In this document: positions 1-12,300 of the stretch, piece by piece
Position numbering within the stretch: the first letter of the stretch is position 1
Layout of the letters: each line of letters opens with the position of its first letter
Assembly: GCA_949775045.1 (NCBI GenBank)
Contig: OX459100.1
Location: 5,332,136 to 5,396,135, forward strand
Length of the DNA: 64,000 bases
Direction: 5' to 3'
Source of the DNA: Metridium senile
Lineage: Eukaryota > Cnidaria > Anthozoa > Actiniaria > Metridiidae
Position numbers and translations under genes: made by a program
The notes under the pieces: model-generated
Told to the model about the DNA's origin: nothing
Databases searched by the model: none
What the model saw: only the letters and a program-made list of their open reading frames with translations

Positions 1-403
1 GATCAGAAAACGGAGGATTAAATAATAATAATTTCAATAAAATAAATAAAATTCCAATTCCTTTCACATACTTACTCCAAGAGAAACTAAATTTTAACTT
101 GTTAAACTTAATAATAATAATCATAAAAGACGAGAAAACGAAAGATTAAATAATAATTCACCATGAATAATATAACAGTAAACCTCATTCTTCGGACTCG
201 ACTATTATTACTATTTTCTCTGGCAAAATTAAAGCTTGTCGTTGACATATCTGTCAGGGAACTTGAAATTAAATTCTTATGATTTCATGCTGTGGTGATT
301 TTGATCGATCGTAGATTAACGATGGTCTCAGAAATAGTATTTCATGACATAGATGTACTTTATATATGTCAGTAGCAGATGGTTTGCAGTTCTCAATTTC
401 TTA

Positions 404-535
404 GGGGCTGTTTATATGATGGCGAGTTGTCCCTGCTAGCCGGGATAACTCTATTGTTTTGTGTTCCACGGGGAATTCAAAACAATAGAGTTATCACGGC
501 TAGTAGGGACAACTCGCTTCCATATAAACAGCCCC
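404..535. mobile_element. Hairpin MITE
   Basis: A near-perfect fold-back. The left arm begins GGGGCTGTTTATATGATGG and its reverse complement closes the element, around a loop near 460-475. There is no coding capacity. It looks like a non-autonomous DNA transposon; the family is unknown. Confidence 0.75.
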
Positions 536-599
536 TCGTGATATGAAATTGAGGATTTGATGTATTTGTTTTTCTTTTCTCACTTAAACATTTTAAACG

Positions 600-1190
600 T
601 CTTTATTTTTTTTAATCTCATATTCGTTTGCTGCCATCTGTTTATTTTCACTCTATCATGATCACTCCTTCATTTTTGCCTCCATTTCTTTATTTTACTT
701 TTTTTCTCTTTGATCTTTTCTTCCATTTTTTCCAGCTTTTTTCCCTTTTTCCTCTCTTCCTTGCGTTTTTTTCTGTTATGTTTCTCATCTTCACTGCCTG
801 CTTTCCCTTCTTTTGTTTTTATTTAATGTCTTTAAATTCCCTCTTCCTCCTTTTTCCTTTACGATTTTTTATTTACATTTTCTTCATTCTTCCTTCTATC
901 TTTTATTGCTTCTTTCCTTCGTAGTATTTGGAGCTGCCTTCTGATTTTGTGCAGGTTTTTTTTTTACTTTTCTTCGTCTCTTTTGCCTTTTATTCCTCTT
1001 TTCCTTCATTCCCTCCCTTTATTCCCTCCTGCCAAACCCTTCTCCCTCTCTATCCCTCACTCTTTTCTTTCATTCCTTCCTATTTTCCTCCGTTCTTCCT
1101 TCCTTCCTTCCTTCCTTTCTTCCTTCCTTCCTTCCTTCCTTCCTTCCTTCCTTCCTTCCTTCCTTCCTTCATCTCTTCATTACATCGTTA
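600..1190. repeat. Pyrimidine-rich tract with (TTCC)n microsatellite
   Basis: The plus strand is almost all C and T from about 600 on, and ends in an uninterrupted TTCC tetranucleotide run at about 1,094-1,170. Open frames here encode only Phe/Leu/Ser/Pro-rich low-complexity peptides and are not genes. Confidence 0.8.
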
Positions 1191-1329
1191 CGTGTGTTAG
1201 CTAATGCACAAACAATTAACTGTTTTTTGCTAAATCTTCTTGCTTTTTATTTAATTTCATTAACTTTTCAATTACACTTCTGCAATGTTTCATTGTGAGG
1301 TTACCCACATCTGTGTTGACTCTATAGGC

Positions 1330-2045
1330 TCACAGTTCATTTGCAACCAAAAAATAACAAAAAGTGATGGAAAAAGAAATTAAAAAAAACGTCAAAAAGA
1401 TTTAAACACTGTGAGAAACAAAACAAAAAGTTAAAAATGAGAATATGTAACAAATAAAAAAGAAATGCAAAAAAAGGAAGAAGAAGAAAAGAAGAAGAAA
1501 ACACTGTAAGAAACAACACAAAAAAAGAAAAAGAATGAAAAAAAAAATATGTAACAAATACAATGCAAAAAATGGAAGAAGAAGAAAACACTGTAAGAAA
1601 CAACACAAAAAGTTAAAAATGAGAATATGTTACAAATAAAAAAGAAATGCAAAAAGGCAATTAAAAAAGACAAAAAAATATATACAATAAGAATGAAAAG
1701 AATATAGAAAAGTGCAGATAATAAAAAACAAGCACACACAAGAGTTAACATAATGAACCAAAACAAATTAGAAACAAATACATAAAAGAAACAAATAAAT
1801 AAAGAAGAAACAAGAAACTGAAACAAATAAATAAAGAACATCGATATTTACGAAAAAACTGTAAAATTAGGAAAAATAAAAAAAGAACATAAATATTTAA
1901 GAAAGAAACTGTAAAGTTAGAATAAAATAAAATAAAAAAGAACATAAATATTTAAGGGAAAAAATGTAAAATTAGAAACAAATACAACAACAAATGAAAA
2001 CTGAAGAACATAAATAATTAATAAAAAAAATCTATAAAAGAGCAA
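1330..2045. repeat. A-rich degenerate tandem repeat
   Basis: Adenine-rich sequence with recurring blocks: GAGAATATG followed by ACAAATAAAAAAG near 1,440 and 1,620, and CACTGTAAGAAACAACAC near 1,500 and 1,590. It reads as a decayed tandem array. Minus-strand ORFs here are Phe/Leu/Ser low-complexity artefacts. Confidence 0.6.
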
Positions 2046-2432
2046 ACTAATTATATAAACTGACTGCACATCTAATATAATGACCAAAGGTAATTGTAAA
2101 GAAGATTCCAGATTCCCAATATACTATTCTATCCTGTGACCACTTTAATCAAGTCATTTTGATTTGAAAGCTCATATCACTGCGGTTTTATAATTTCAAT
2201 TTTATTAATGACTAGAAAACCGCATTAATAACAGAAAGGTTTCCACAAGTACTTTCCTTAAGATGACATATAATGGGAGTCACGATTCATTTTAAGATTA
2301 CAAAACACTTGTCTTAGATCAGACTATTAAGAGGGTCCTGAAGGGGTAAAGTGGGATATGGGATTGGCCTTATTTTTGACTGGGAAAATGGGACTGGATG
2401 CACTGGGACTGGACCCTTTTTAGAAATGTTGA

Positions 2433-2547
2433 CGATAGGTAATATAATAAAATTTGTTACACGTAAAAAATGTTGACTTAACTTTACTGACGTTTCGAGC
2501 TCTTCGTTTTTTACGCCGTTACAAATTTCATTATATATTACCTATCG
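2433..2547. mobile_element. Small hairpin repeat, CGATAGGTAATATAAT family
   Basis: Terminal inverted repeats CGATAGGTAATATAAT and its complement bracket a core that reads ACTGACGTTTCGAGCTCTTCG. A second copy lies at 39,878-39,990 and a half copy at 42,605-42,725. The 3' flank (CGCAGCCTATACTAG, TTTACTCGCTAG) also recurs near 39,830, 42,700 and 53,715, so the full repeat unit is larger than the hairpin. Confidence 0.65.
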
Positions 2548-2681
2548 TATATATCTAACACCGACGCAGCCTATACTAGTTTACTCGCTAGTTTCCACTT
2601 AGAATTGCGTACGGTTTTGTGCGTAACCACAAAGTTTTCTCGGTTCATGTTTCATTGCGTGTATTTCAAAACGTTTTTCAG

Positions 2682-2974
2682 TACACCTATTTTAAAAATC
2701 GTTGTCGCAATCAAAGCTGCAGTCCACACTATGAAGCCTGCAAAGGATGTCGGTATTTCTTCTCTTGTCATCGATTTGTTCATAGTATATATTTTAATTG
2801 TTTGTGTTATATAACCATAACAAGTTGTTACAGTGGAAGATGATTAAACAAATATCTATTGAAAAACGTGTAATAAATCACCAATTAATCCTTTTCATAT
2901 TACCGACATCTTTTGCAGGTTTCAAAGTGTGGACTGTAGCTTCGGCTGCGACAACGATTTTTGTAATAGGTGTA
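2682..2974. mobile_element. MITE with about 70-bp TIRs and TA ends
   Basis: The ends read TACACCTATT and AATAGGTGTA, and the inverted repeats run about 70 bp, including ATCGTTGTCGC. The outermost TA fits a TA target duplication, as in Tc1/mariner-type MITEs. Full copy at 40,210-40,524; fragments at 52,782-52,835 and 58,207-58,237. No ORF. Confidence 0.75.
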
Positions 2975-3155
2975 TATACTAGTTCTATACAATGGTTTCG
3001 AGTGGCATACCGTGGAATATCCCACGAGTCACTTTTCATCACACATTTTCTAGTATACACACGAGCCTTTAGGTGAGTGTGTATGCAAAGAAAATACAAG
3101 AGACGAGTGGGATATTCACGTTATGTCACGAGAAAACATTGCCGGTGTAGCTTAT

Positions 3156-3283
3156 TTATCCCACATCATATAAAATATACAGAGAACCCGCAATGTCTCA
3201 TGGGAAGGGACAGTTGAATACCGCCGAATATACAACGGCTTTCAAGCATTCTGATTGGCTGTATTTTATATGATGTGGGATAA
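3156..3283. mobile_element. Hairpin MITE
   Basis: Arms TTATCCCACATCATATAAAA (3,156 on) and its inverse (ending 3,283) enclose about 75 bp. A related imperfect palindrome around GGAATATCCCACGAGTC lies just upstream at 3,011-3,118. Confidence 0.65.
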
Positions 3284-3289
3284 AAAAAA

Positions 3290-4438
3290 TTTGTAGATTA
3301 AATAGATCGCACGCGTGATTATTGTGAGAACACGAGCAAAGTTTGACGAAATGATCACTAGCTGAAAACGAGATTGCTGCAGAAATATACATACTATACA
3401 TACTAGCACCTACATCGTTGCCTAGCCTAGCTATCACAGTTGCATGTGCGCATTTGAAATTTGGTACATCTAAGAATTATACTATTCTAAGCTTCGATAA
3501 ATATTCACATTCCTAATTTATAAGAGATTTCTAGTAGCGCACACTTGCAAAAACGTACAGTTCCCTAGTGCGAGATTTTGGCGCGCGCACAGAAATTGGC
3601 TAGTCATCTCTTTTTGGAAAAGTCGGCTAATTCTAACAGCGACTATAGCATACGTCCATAAAAATACTGATCTCTTGTAAGAGCTTGAGTGCTCACAATT
3701 ACTTGCGCGCGTTTTCGCTTTCTAGATATTCGCACAAGGAATATTCTCTGGATTATTCTATATTTTCTTTGATTTCATATAATTTTATTTGTTTAATTTT
3801 TCCATATCGTGACTAGGTAGAATAACAACTTCTTAGTGTGTGGTTTGCTCTCGTTGAACACCGTACCACAATATAAATCATATGCGTCATCAATCAGGTT
3901 ATCTATCACCGCCATAAAAGCATTAATGTTATCAGACATATTAGTCTGCTTAAATGGGCGGTGGAGAGAGACCACTTATTGGACGTTTAGTGAAGTCTTA
4001 GTGCGTGTTTTTCTTACGAAAGCATTAGTAATATTGTTATCATTTTCTGTCACATGGACATCTGTAGCCGGAGAAAAAAATGAGGGATGTTTTTCACATA
4101 CTTTTTCGTGCAGAAAACGTCATTTCCCGACGTAATATAATAAAATGTATTTTATGAAAGCTTACGGACTTATTTTTACGCTAAAAACTTTGATAAATAT
4201 GAAAAAATAAATGATTTTTTGACATCCAAATTCAGATTTTGCGCGCAAAAAACTTGCGTTTCAAATTTGCATAATTGGGAATTATTTAACTCAATACTCC
4301 TCAAAAATACCTAACTTAGTCAAGTAAAATAGAAATTTGATTTATTCCTAGCCAAGGTGTAGCATAATATAAGAAATAATATAGAAATGAAATTCATTTC
4401 GATGAAAGAATCACCGAGTTCGCACCTTCTTCATTGCA
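3290..4438. other. No recognisable feature
   Basis: AT-rich unique-looking DNA. A 60-codon minus-strand frame (3,793-3,975) and a 99-codon plus-strand frame (3,836-4,135) overlap each other. Neither has recognisable motifs or convincing splice context, so I call neither. Confidence 0.4.
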
Positions 4439-4439
4439 G

Positions 4440-5044
4440 GCTGCACGTGCAAATCCCAGCATGCACAGCGGCTAACCACGAGACAAGATGGCGAACCGTG
4501 GACAAAGTTCTGCAAAAAAAACATCCTTTTGCAAGGTAAAAACCTTTTCTTTGCTATTAAATACAATTCAGAGTTATTGTTAATCTCAAAACGAACAAGT
4601 TGAATGCATATTTTCCTAGTTTAGTTTTCTTTTGGGAAAGTTTTCAGCATTCAAAGTTGACATGTGACTTTCACTGTGTGCGCACTTTAGCTCGGTTTTA
4701 CTTTCAACATTACTGCGAATTTATTTACTATGTCTTCATTTCTGATACAATTTTGCATTTTTACTACATTTCAGAGTACTTTTTAACATAGTTTCTCGTA
4801 TATTTTGAACTTCGTGGCGTTTTGCATGCAACAGGTTTTTTTACGCATCCCCTCCCACCTTGGGTTCTGTTTGTGTCATTATGCAAATTATTTGCAAATT
4901 ATAATTTCACATTATAATTATTAATTTGAAATATTATTTTTGTTTCCAGAGTGTTTACCAAATAACCAGTGGAACTATGAAGAGGGAAGCATTCAGAAGA
5001 AGATGAAGAGTAAAGAAGACGTTGGTGAAACAATGTGGTCATTT
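4440..5044 (+). CDS. Two candidate internal exons of an unrecognised protein
   Basis: Exon a (4,440-4,535) follows TTCATTGCAG and ends before GTAAAA. Exon b (4,950-5,044) follows TTGTTTCCAG and ends before GTAAGT. They join in one open frame of about 63 codons: a phase-1 junction makes a Glu codon, and exon b ends in phase 0. The joined peptide holds four cysteines (pairs near its start and middle) and a Trp- and Lys-rich tail, as in RQDGEPWTKFCKKN and QWNYEEGSIQKKM. I do not recognise the family. No upstream exon is visible. A downstream partner would have to lie beyond 19 kb of transposons, or the gene is broken. An ATG at 4,488 exists in another frame but runs into a stop in exon b. Confidence 0.4.
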
Positions 5045-5169
5045 GTAAGTACATTATAAGAAATATGGGAATATGAATTTTTGTGGATGTGAAAACAAAC
5101 AGTCTTATTTACTAGATATCTTAAAAACAATATACAAGCTCCTACTGTTAGAAACTTGTACATGTATTG

Positions 5170-5474
5170 GAGCGTTTTCATATCACCCACTTTTAAAATG
5201 CAAATGAGCATATGTGTGAAATAATATGTAAATGAGGTGTGTGTGTAGCTATTTGATTCATTTATTTCCTTGAGCAAACGACCCTGTGGAAAACATAGAT
5301 AAAAGTGGTTTTGAGTAAATCTATAAATGTTTTCGTTGTCAATCATGTTTAATTTTGAATATTTGAAGATGAGAGCGACTCACTGAAGCATTTTATACCA
5401 CACACACCTAATTAGCATGTTATTTTACACATATTCTCATTTGCATTTTAAAAGTGGGTTATATGAAAATGCTC
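5170..5474. mobile_element. Hairpin MITE
   Basis: Arms beginning GAGCGTTTTCATATCACCCA and ending in the diverged inverse (GGGTTATATGAAAATGCTC) share about 60 bp, including TTTTAAAATGCAAATGAG. The loop is AT-rich and non-coding. Confidence 0.7.
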
Positions 5475-5776
5475 TATTTAAAGCAAAGCAAAACAGCTAG
5501 AAAACCGAAACAACAAATCACAACAGTAAACTGTCATCTACTACATCGAAATTACATAAACAATGAATATCAATATTTATTGACAATAAATCTTTGGATG
5601 TATTGAAAACTGAAAAGAAACCAATAACCAGACAGAATTTCATTGAAACTCTTAACACTAATTTGTATTAAATATTGCAAGAATAAAAATCACTGTTTAG
5701 TATAAATATGCAAGTTATTATAGAAAATTGAGTGCACTGATTGGTTAAAAAACTTCGGACAATTTACAGCTTATTG

Positions 5777-5785
5777 CCTTCCTTA
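5777..5785. repeat. 9-bp target site duplication, left copy
   Basis: CCTTCCTTA directly precedes the TIR of the nested fold-back and recurs exactly at 7,085-7,093. The right arm of the host element carries a single related site (GCCTTTTAGAAATAC), as expected for the pre-insertion sequence. Confidence 0.85.
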
Positions 5786-7084
5786 TAGCCTGCGTGCAGC
5801 CCCTTTTTTTACCCGTAATAAGGGTCTGCGAATTATTGCAAGATTCCGTGTTCTGGACCCCCAGCCGAGTTGCACGATTATATATAACAGGCTCTGATTG
5901 GCTGCTACGCCAGCTCATTCTTACATACTCTCTGATTGGTTCAAAATCTCGTACTCGCATGAGCAGTAGAGACTAGTGTGTCATGATCGAGTAAAAACAA
6001 GATGGCCGCTCAAAGGCGGCGAAAAGTTGTCTCTTCTAAAATGGCTCGGAAATGCCAAAATACCGCAGTAAATGCACTAAAACTTACTTATGGAAGTAAC
6101 AAATTTATCAGAGCCCCTGTATGGGTTGATAGTTCTCAAGTTTATCGTCGACTTATCGCCGAAATATTGAATTCTACTACTCGATGAAGATGAACTTCGC
6201 TCGCGTCTCAAAGTGTTCGATGAATATTATCACCATCGTCACTACACCTACAACATTCCCATCAACATCACTAATACCATCATTATCATCATCATCATAT
6301 TATTATTATTGTAAATAATAACATGAAAATATGTTCTTCGGCGAACATTAGCCAGTATGATTGATAAAAATAAAAGAACTCACCAAACACAAACATAATA
6401 ATGACATTTAATCAGTTTAAAATGTATTTCACTTACTACAATCGATAGATATGATTCACGAAACGCTTTTCAAGTAAAAATTGTTTACCGCCACGTGTCG
6501 TGAATTTCAAATGCCTCGTTTGAAAAATATTATAAATATTTTTCAGATGTATTTTGATATGTTTTACATCAATCAATAATTGTTCTTTTACCGAAGTATG
6601 AAGCTTATGTATCCATGTCAGTCCTTATATTTGACGATTTTCGACGTGACATCGAACACTTTGAGACGCGAGCGAAGTTCATCTACATCGAGTAGTAGAA
6701 TTCAATATTTCGGCGATAAGTCGACGATAAACTTGAGAACTATCAACCCATACAGGGGCTCTGATAAATTTGTTACTTCCATAAGTAAGTTTTAGTGCAT
6801 TTACTGCGGTTTTTTGGCATTTCCGAGCCATTTTAGAAGAGACAACTTTTCGCCGCCTTTGAGCGGCCATCTTGTTTTTACTCGATCATGACACTAGTCT
6901 CTACTGCGCATGCGAGTACGAGCTTTCGAGCCAATCAGAGAGTATGTAAGAATGAGCTGGCGTAGCAGCTAATCAGAGCCTGTTATATATAATCGTGCAA
7001 CTCGGCTGGGGGTCCAGAACACGGAATCTTGCAATAATTCGCAGACCCTTATTACGGGTAAAAAAAGGGGCTGCACGCAGGCTA
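5786..7084. mobile_element. Mutator-like fold-back element
   Basis: Terminal inverted repeats of about 436 bp (5,786-6,222 and 6,650-7,084) start TAGCCTGCGTGCAGCCCC and surround a loop of about 427 bp. The 9-bp direct duplication and very long TIRs are typical of Mutator-like (MULE) elements. Each arm carries the same 61-63-codon frame beginning MAAQRRRKVVSSKMARKC, on opposite strands. Near-identity of the arms explains this; function is unproven. No transposase is present, so it is non-autonomous. Confidence 0.8.
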
Positions 7085-7093
7085 CCTTCCTTA
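7085..7093. repeat. 9-bp target site duplication, right copy
   Basis: Exact repeat of CCTTCCTTA found at 5,777-5,785. After it the host element's left arm resumes (AAATACAAAAT). Confidence 0.85.
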
Positions 7094-7979
7094 TAAATAC
7101 AAAATATTTTTTTTTCTTTGAAAGTGCTTGTTTTTTTTAATTTTTTTGAAATAATCACCTGTGTAATTATACTATTTAAAACAATATTTATTATTGTTGT
7201 CAGGATCAATGAATAATAACCTTGACTTTGTCTCCGTTATTATTCCTAGATATTCACCACACCCTCAGTGAATAATTGTTAAATATAAACCTTCCCTTCC
7301 CATCAATACAGTGGATTATAGAAGAATGTAAATGAAATCATCACAACATCATTCAAGTTGAAACATGGATCAATAGATAATCAATGCTAAACATGCTAAT
7401 AGAATTACAAATAATTAAACCATATCAATTAAAACAAGAAGAATTTTTGAAGCAAATGGCTGAAAAAGTATAATAGAATTAGCATAAATATTTAGTAATA
7501 ATTAAAGCATTTTGTTCTTAAACACCAGGCCTGATTAAAACAATGAATTTGGAATGTAATGAAACTTGATTTAAATACTCCTCATATTTGTCCGTATTGA
7601 ATACCACAATATTGAATCGTAATTTATCTGCAAATAAAAGTATATGCTAAATAATATAAAGTGCAAAAATGGCCCTTATAGCTTTCATTTCCTGTGAAGT
7701 TTTAATGAAATTCTATTTGAAAGAAAACAAATTAAAAATAAATTTTATAGCTGCATAACAATCATAATTACAAAAGCAAATCCAAACAATAAACTATAAC
7801 CAAATGTGAACTAAAAAAACACTATTTTGATTGATACTTTTAAACCTTATTGTGTATTAATTGTTTACCATTGATATTATGTTGAAAATGAAAGTTGTAT
7901 ATTTGTTATAAAAATTGAAGTTGTTATTTCTGAATATTTATTTTATTGGGCACCTTGAAAACTATCTACATTTACACAC

Positions 7980-8245
7980 CACAGGGCCCCTGCAAAAGGA
8001 GCTACCAGCTATCACTGCATTAAACTTGGGTATAACAAAGTATGGGAATCAAAGACATTATTTGCTGTTCACAGATTATATACAGCATAGAGCTAGAAGA
8101 GAACAAGAACAAAATATAAAAGGTACCTGCAAAAGGGGGTACCAGCTAGCACTGCAAGACTTCTAACAATGCATGAGAATCAAAGACAGTCTTTACTGTT
8201 CACCAATTATATACAGCATAGAACTAAAAGAAAACAAGAACAAAA
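7980..8245. repeat. Two-copy tandem repeat, about 130 bp unit
   Basis: Both copies contain CCTGCAAAAGG, then a block around ATTATATACAGCATAGA(A/G)CTA. They sit inside the long fold-back element. Confidence 0.6.
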
Positions 8246-9004
8246 GAAAGAAAAGGACGGAAAAAAAATAAAGTATCTAAAATCTATGTAAAGAAAAAGA
8301 AAATTACCAGAAGAAAACAAGAAAAGGAAAGAAAAGAGAATAGCAACAGTACCTCAATTTTGTCAAGGTTTGATCTGGAGTTTTTTAACAAGATTGTTGC
8401 TGATAGTCTGTATTCATCCAGACAGCAAGGAATATATCAACTGCTTTTCTAAACAAGTTAATTTACTTCTCTGAAAGAAAAACATTTTGGTCATGCTATG
8501 ACCATGGAAGATACTTGAATCTCCTATAACCAAATAGATGACATGTACAATTTCTCAAGTAATTTTCTTTACATTGTTACCATGTATTTGTAATTGTAAT
8601 TGTACGAATAAATGAGTTGTTGGCAATGCAAACAAAATTCAAAAAGGTTGTGCAGTACCTTTCATCACATAAAGCGAAAGAGAAAAAAGCTACTTCAAGT
8701 TTTTGCCCTGACAAGACTCAATTTCTCTGTAAAAGGGCTTTTTCACTGGCTATTAATATTCACTCAAAGCCGGATCAACAACAGCAACAAATAATCAATT
8801 TTACATATAATATGATTATATGATTTCCTTTAAAAAAAATGAATTGGAAAGTTGCCATACTTATTCGGCAAAATCTTACCTAGAGTTGGTCAACCTCATT
8901 TCTTGGTTGATAGACACCCCAAGTATTTCCACAATTTTTCACAATAAGAGTTTTTCTCTGACTTTTATAAAAAGTCGTAAGCAAGGTATTTTCTCCACAA
9001 GATA

Positions 9005-9405
9005 ATGTGTGCAAAGTATTTCAGATCTTGTCAAGACTAGACTCAAATAATCTTGTTGTAAGGGTGTCAATATCCAGCAAAGCTTCACATGAGATGTATT
9101 GCAATTTCAAAACATTCCGTTCTAATCAAGACCGCCTACTCTCTACAAAGTCAAAGATGTTTATGCTCAATGTCAAAAAGAAGGAGCAAAACAGCAAAGA
9201 AGAAATGACATGTGTCCAATGTATATCTGATCTGGTCAAAACTAGACTCTAAAGTTCTCTGGATACAAATAATCTTCTGTTTTGCAGCAAGGCTGTCAAA
9301 TATCCTGCAAAACATTCTTATCTGATCAAGAAAGTCTACTCTCTACAAAGTCAAAGATGTTTATGCCCAATATCAAAATGAAGCAGCAATGAAGATACCA
9401 AAGAT
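9005..9405. repeat. Two-copy tandem repeat, about 220 bp unit
   Basis: CTACTCTCTACAAAGTCAAA followed by GATGTTTATG occurs at about 9,138 and 9,339, each preceded by related Gln/Lys-coding-like sequence. The copies are diverged and lie inside the long fold-back element. Confidence 0.6.
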
Positions 9406-9849
9406 AAAAGAAAAGGAGACATTGATGGATAAATTTTACTAACTTTCACATCAGGGTTATTCCAGTCATCACATTTTAAAAAGACCTTTGTAATATATCT
9501 ACATTATGTTTTTGGATTATAACCAATAATTTCAGAAAACTTTCCTATATACATTTTTCATATTACTGGATAAAGATGAAAATAATGAATTGAAAAAAGT
9601 TCATGTACAATTTGTTTCAAAGTTTTAAGTTCTGATTGAATGTGTGATTTTGGTCTTGTTGATATGTCACATTTTTTAGAAAAGCGAATGTCTAAAAAAT
9701 TAAAAAAGACTTAGATTTTGGATTATGGGCATCAACTTAGCAATTTCTAGTCCTCAGATATTTTGAATTGGGAATTCTTCATACCAGAACATACTCTAGT
9801 ATTTATTATCGCATGTCTAGCCATACCTCTGTCACAAAGATTACACCTA

Positions 9850-11060
9850 AAATCTAATAGACAACAGAAGAGCATGTGAAGATACAGGAAATGAAAGCAT
9901 TCCTGGTCAGTTAATGAAGTGTCTTTTTTGTTCAATAGCATGACTATACACTAATCTACTTCAGACAGAACTAAATGCATCTAGACTAACCAACAAACTC
10001 CACATTGGACAGATCTCACTTCAAGGCATTTATAATTCTGGGGACCATTGTTCCAATAAAGAAGTTAAAATGATTGCAGAATGCAGACAAACAGTCGATT
10101 TAAGCGAAATTGTTTAACATGAGATGATGCATATTTTATTTTTTGTCCAATTATAAAGACCCTTATACACACGTTGACATGTATGGACAACAAAAGATAT
10201 AAGTGTGAAAATACAAGAGACCAGTCTACATCTGATCAGCCATTGATGTGACTTTTTTGTCCAATCATGATATTCTATACTAAAGGACAACTTCAGAAGA
10301 TGATATTCTCTGCATTTCCCACAGACTACTCTTGAATAAATGGCAATGGAAGATAGCGTGAAAATACAAGAGACCAGTCTACATCTAATCAACCATTGGT
10401 GCGTCAATTTTTTGTCCAAGCATGATGTTAATTCTTCAAGATCCGTATATATGATGGCATTTTATAACCAACACAGAAGATGAATACAACATAAGATAGC
10501 CTGAAGATATACAAGAGACCAATTTACACCTGATCAGCCATTGATGTACAATTGTTATCTAATCAAAATGTTCTTCAAGATCCTTAGTCTGCATCACACT
10601 ATGACCACACTTGAATACATTGACAGTAGAAGATAGCATGAAAATACAAGAGATCCGTCTACACCTGATCAGCTATTGATGTACAATTGTTATCCAACCA
10701 TGATGTTCTTCAGTGAATGATAGCATGTATAACCAATATAGTGTACATACCACAGACTACACTTGGATAAATGGGCAACAGAAGATAGTGTGAAGGTGCA
10801 TGAGACTAGTCTATACCTGATCAGTTGCTATGTGGGTTTTTTTTGTCCCACTTATATGAGTTCTTCAAGATCCAGATATAAATGAAGACTTACATGACCA
10901 ATATAGTCAGCATCACATAGACCATACTTGAATACATGGACAATAAGCAATTATTGGGGGAAGATGCAAGAGACCAGCCTCATATCTGATCAGCCATCAA
11001 TTTATATTTTTTGTCCAACCATGATGTTCCAAGATCCTTTTATATGTTGACCTATATGTA
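9850..11060. repeat. Degenerate tandem repeat, 140-160 bp unit
   Basis: At least six recognisable units centred near 10,200, 10,360, 10,505, 10,640, 10,780 and 10,960. They share AAAATACAAGAGACCAGTCT and CTGATCAGCCATTGATGT, with a weaker copy near 9,880. It is a subrepeat array inside the long fold-back element. Confidence 0.7.
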
Positions 11061-11269
11061 TGTATGTGACGATGAGAAGATGATGCAAAGATACTTGTTC
11101 AATGTGCAAGGACACTGCTCAGCCAACAACATGATGTTTACTCTCCAAGGGGGATAATGTTCAAACACTTGATGGGAAATTCAAACAAGATAGCAACCAA
11201 TGCAAAGCAAAAAGATTATAACTTTTTAAAAGGACTTTCTACAAGACTTTCAAAAAAAGATATTTATGA

Positions 11270-11650
11270 ATGATATTATTTATCATTTTGGTCTTGACTT
11301 TCAAAAGAAAAATTACACAAGATTTAAAAAAAACAGAGACAATGTTCAACAAAAAACTAAAAACAGAATGACTTTCAAAAGAAAAATTACACAAGATTTT
11401 TTAAAAAAAAAAACAGACATTCAACAAAAGACTTAGAAACAGATTTTTATGAATGATATTTCTCATTTTGGGCTTTACTTTTTTTTTAATTCTACAAGAC
11501 TTGAAAGAAACAGATTTTGGGCTTGACTTTCTAAAGGAACATTCATGAATAACATCTATGAATAACATTTTGGGCTTTTATACTCTCCAAAAGGACATCT
11601 AATGAAAGTCTTTTAAAAAACAGAAATCTATGAATAATTGTTGATGCATT
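11270..11650. repeat. Short degenerate tandem repeat
   Basis: Recurring blocks TATGAATGATATT, CATTTTGG and CTTGACTTTCAAAAG, about 90-110 bp apart. Low complexity and non-coding. Confidence 0.5.
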
Positions 11651-11939
11651 CATCGTCATACTTTAAAATAGATGGCCATGCTAAGTAATGCTGAATATCT
11701 TCTGACAAGTGAAGCTTTTTACTTGCCAATAAATCATTAAAAAAACAATATTTGCTAACAACCATTGTTGAATGGAAATCTGCCCTAAATTTGGTTTCTT
11801 AGGACCATAAGAAAAAACTAGTTTGTGTTGCCACCATCTGTTATGGTACCTTCCTCTTCTCTATGAATTATACTATCTATGTAATCTACTATCCACAAGA
11901 CCTTTGGTTTCACTGGTCTCAGAAACATTTCAGAGGTTT

Positions 11940-12300
11940 TCCAACCTGACTTGGCCGTCAGGTGGTGCTGTGAGTGCTGTGGTAAAGCTGTGGCCATTGG
12001 CCTGTTGCAGGAGATTGTCCAACGATGTCAGCATACTTGAGGATGCAGAGGTAAATGTTTTGAGCTCCTTGACGTTTGTTAGGATGAACAGCAAAGCAGT
12101 TGTTACTGGTTTGTCACTGTGGACAGGTCTACCTTCTTTTCATTTATTTGCTGTTGTAGATCAGCCACTCTATTCTTCTATCATTGTCGTTCTTCCTGAA
12201 GGCAAAGCTCTGCATGTACCTCTTCCATAGCAGCTAATTCTTCGTCAATGTGGTCCACTGTGTCGGCTTTGTTGTCTGACTTTCAAAAAACTCCTCTACA
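11940..12300 (-). pseudogene. Decayed coding-like segment, coiled-coil type
   Basis: Read on the minus strand from about 12,296, there are codon-like stretches rich in Glu, Gln and Leu: VDHIDEELAAMEEVHAELC, then VADLQQQINEKKVDLSTV after two stops. After a frame change comes VKELKTFTSASSSMLTSLDN. The pattern looks like a coiled-coil protein broken by stops and frameshifts. It lies inside the fold-back element, so it may be a captured host gene fragment. The source gene is not identified; a kinesin-like coiled coil is only a guess. The 135-codon plus-strand frame here is its shadow. Confidence 0.35.

Noticed and set aside
3793..3975. 60-codon minus-strand ORF
   Set aside because: Plausible composition but no homology that I recognise, no clear splice sites and an overlapping ORF on the other strand.
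4488..4535. ATG at 4,488 as a gene start (MANRGQSSAKK)
   Set aside because: Its frame meets a stop soon after the splice into the next exon; the other frame joins cleanly through both exons.
11823..12230. 135-codon plus-strand ORF
   Set aside because: Antisense to the more coding-like decayed segment; composition is not protein-like.
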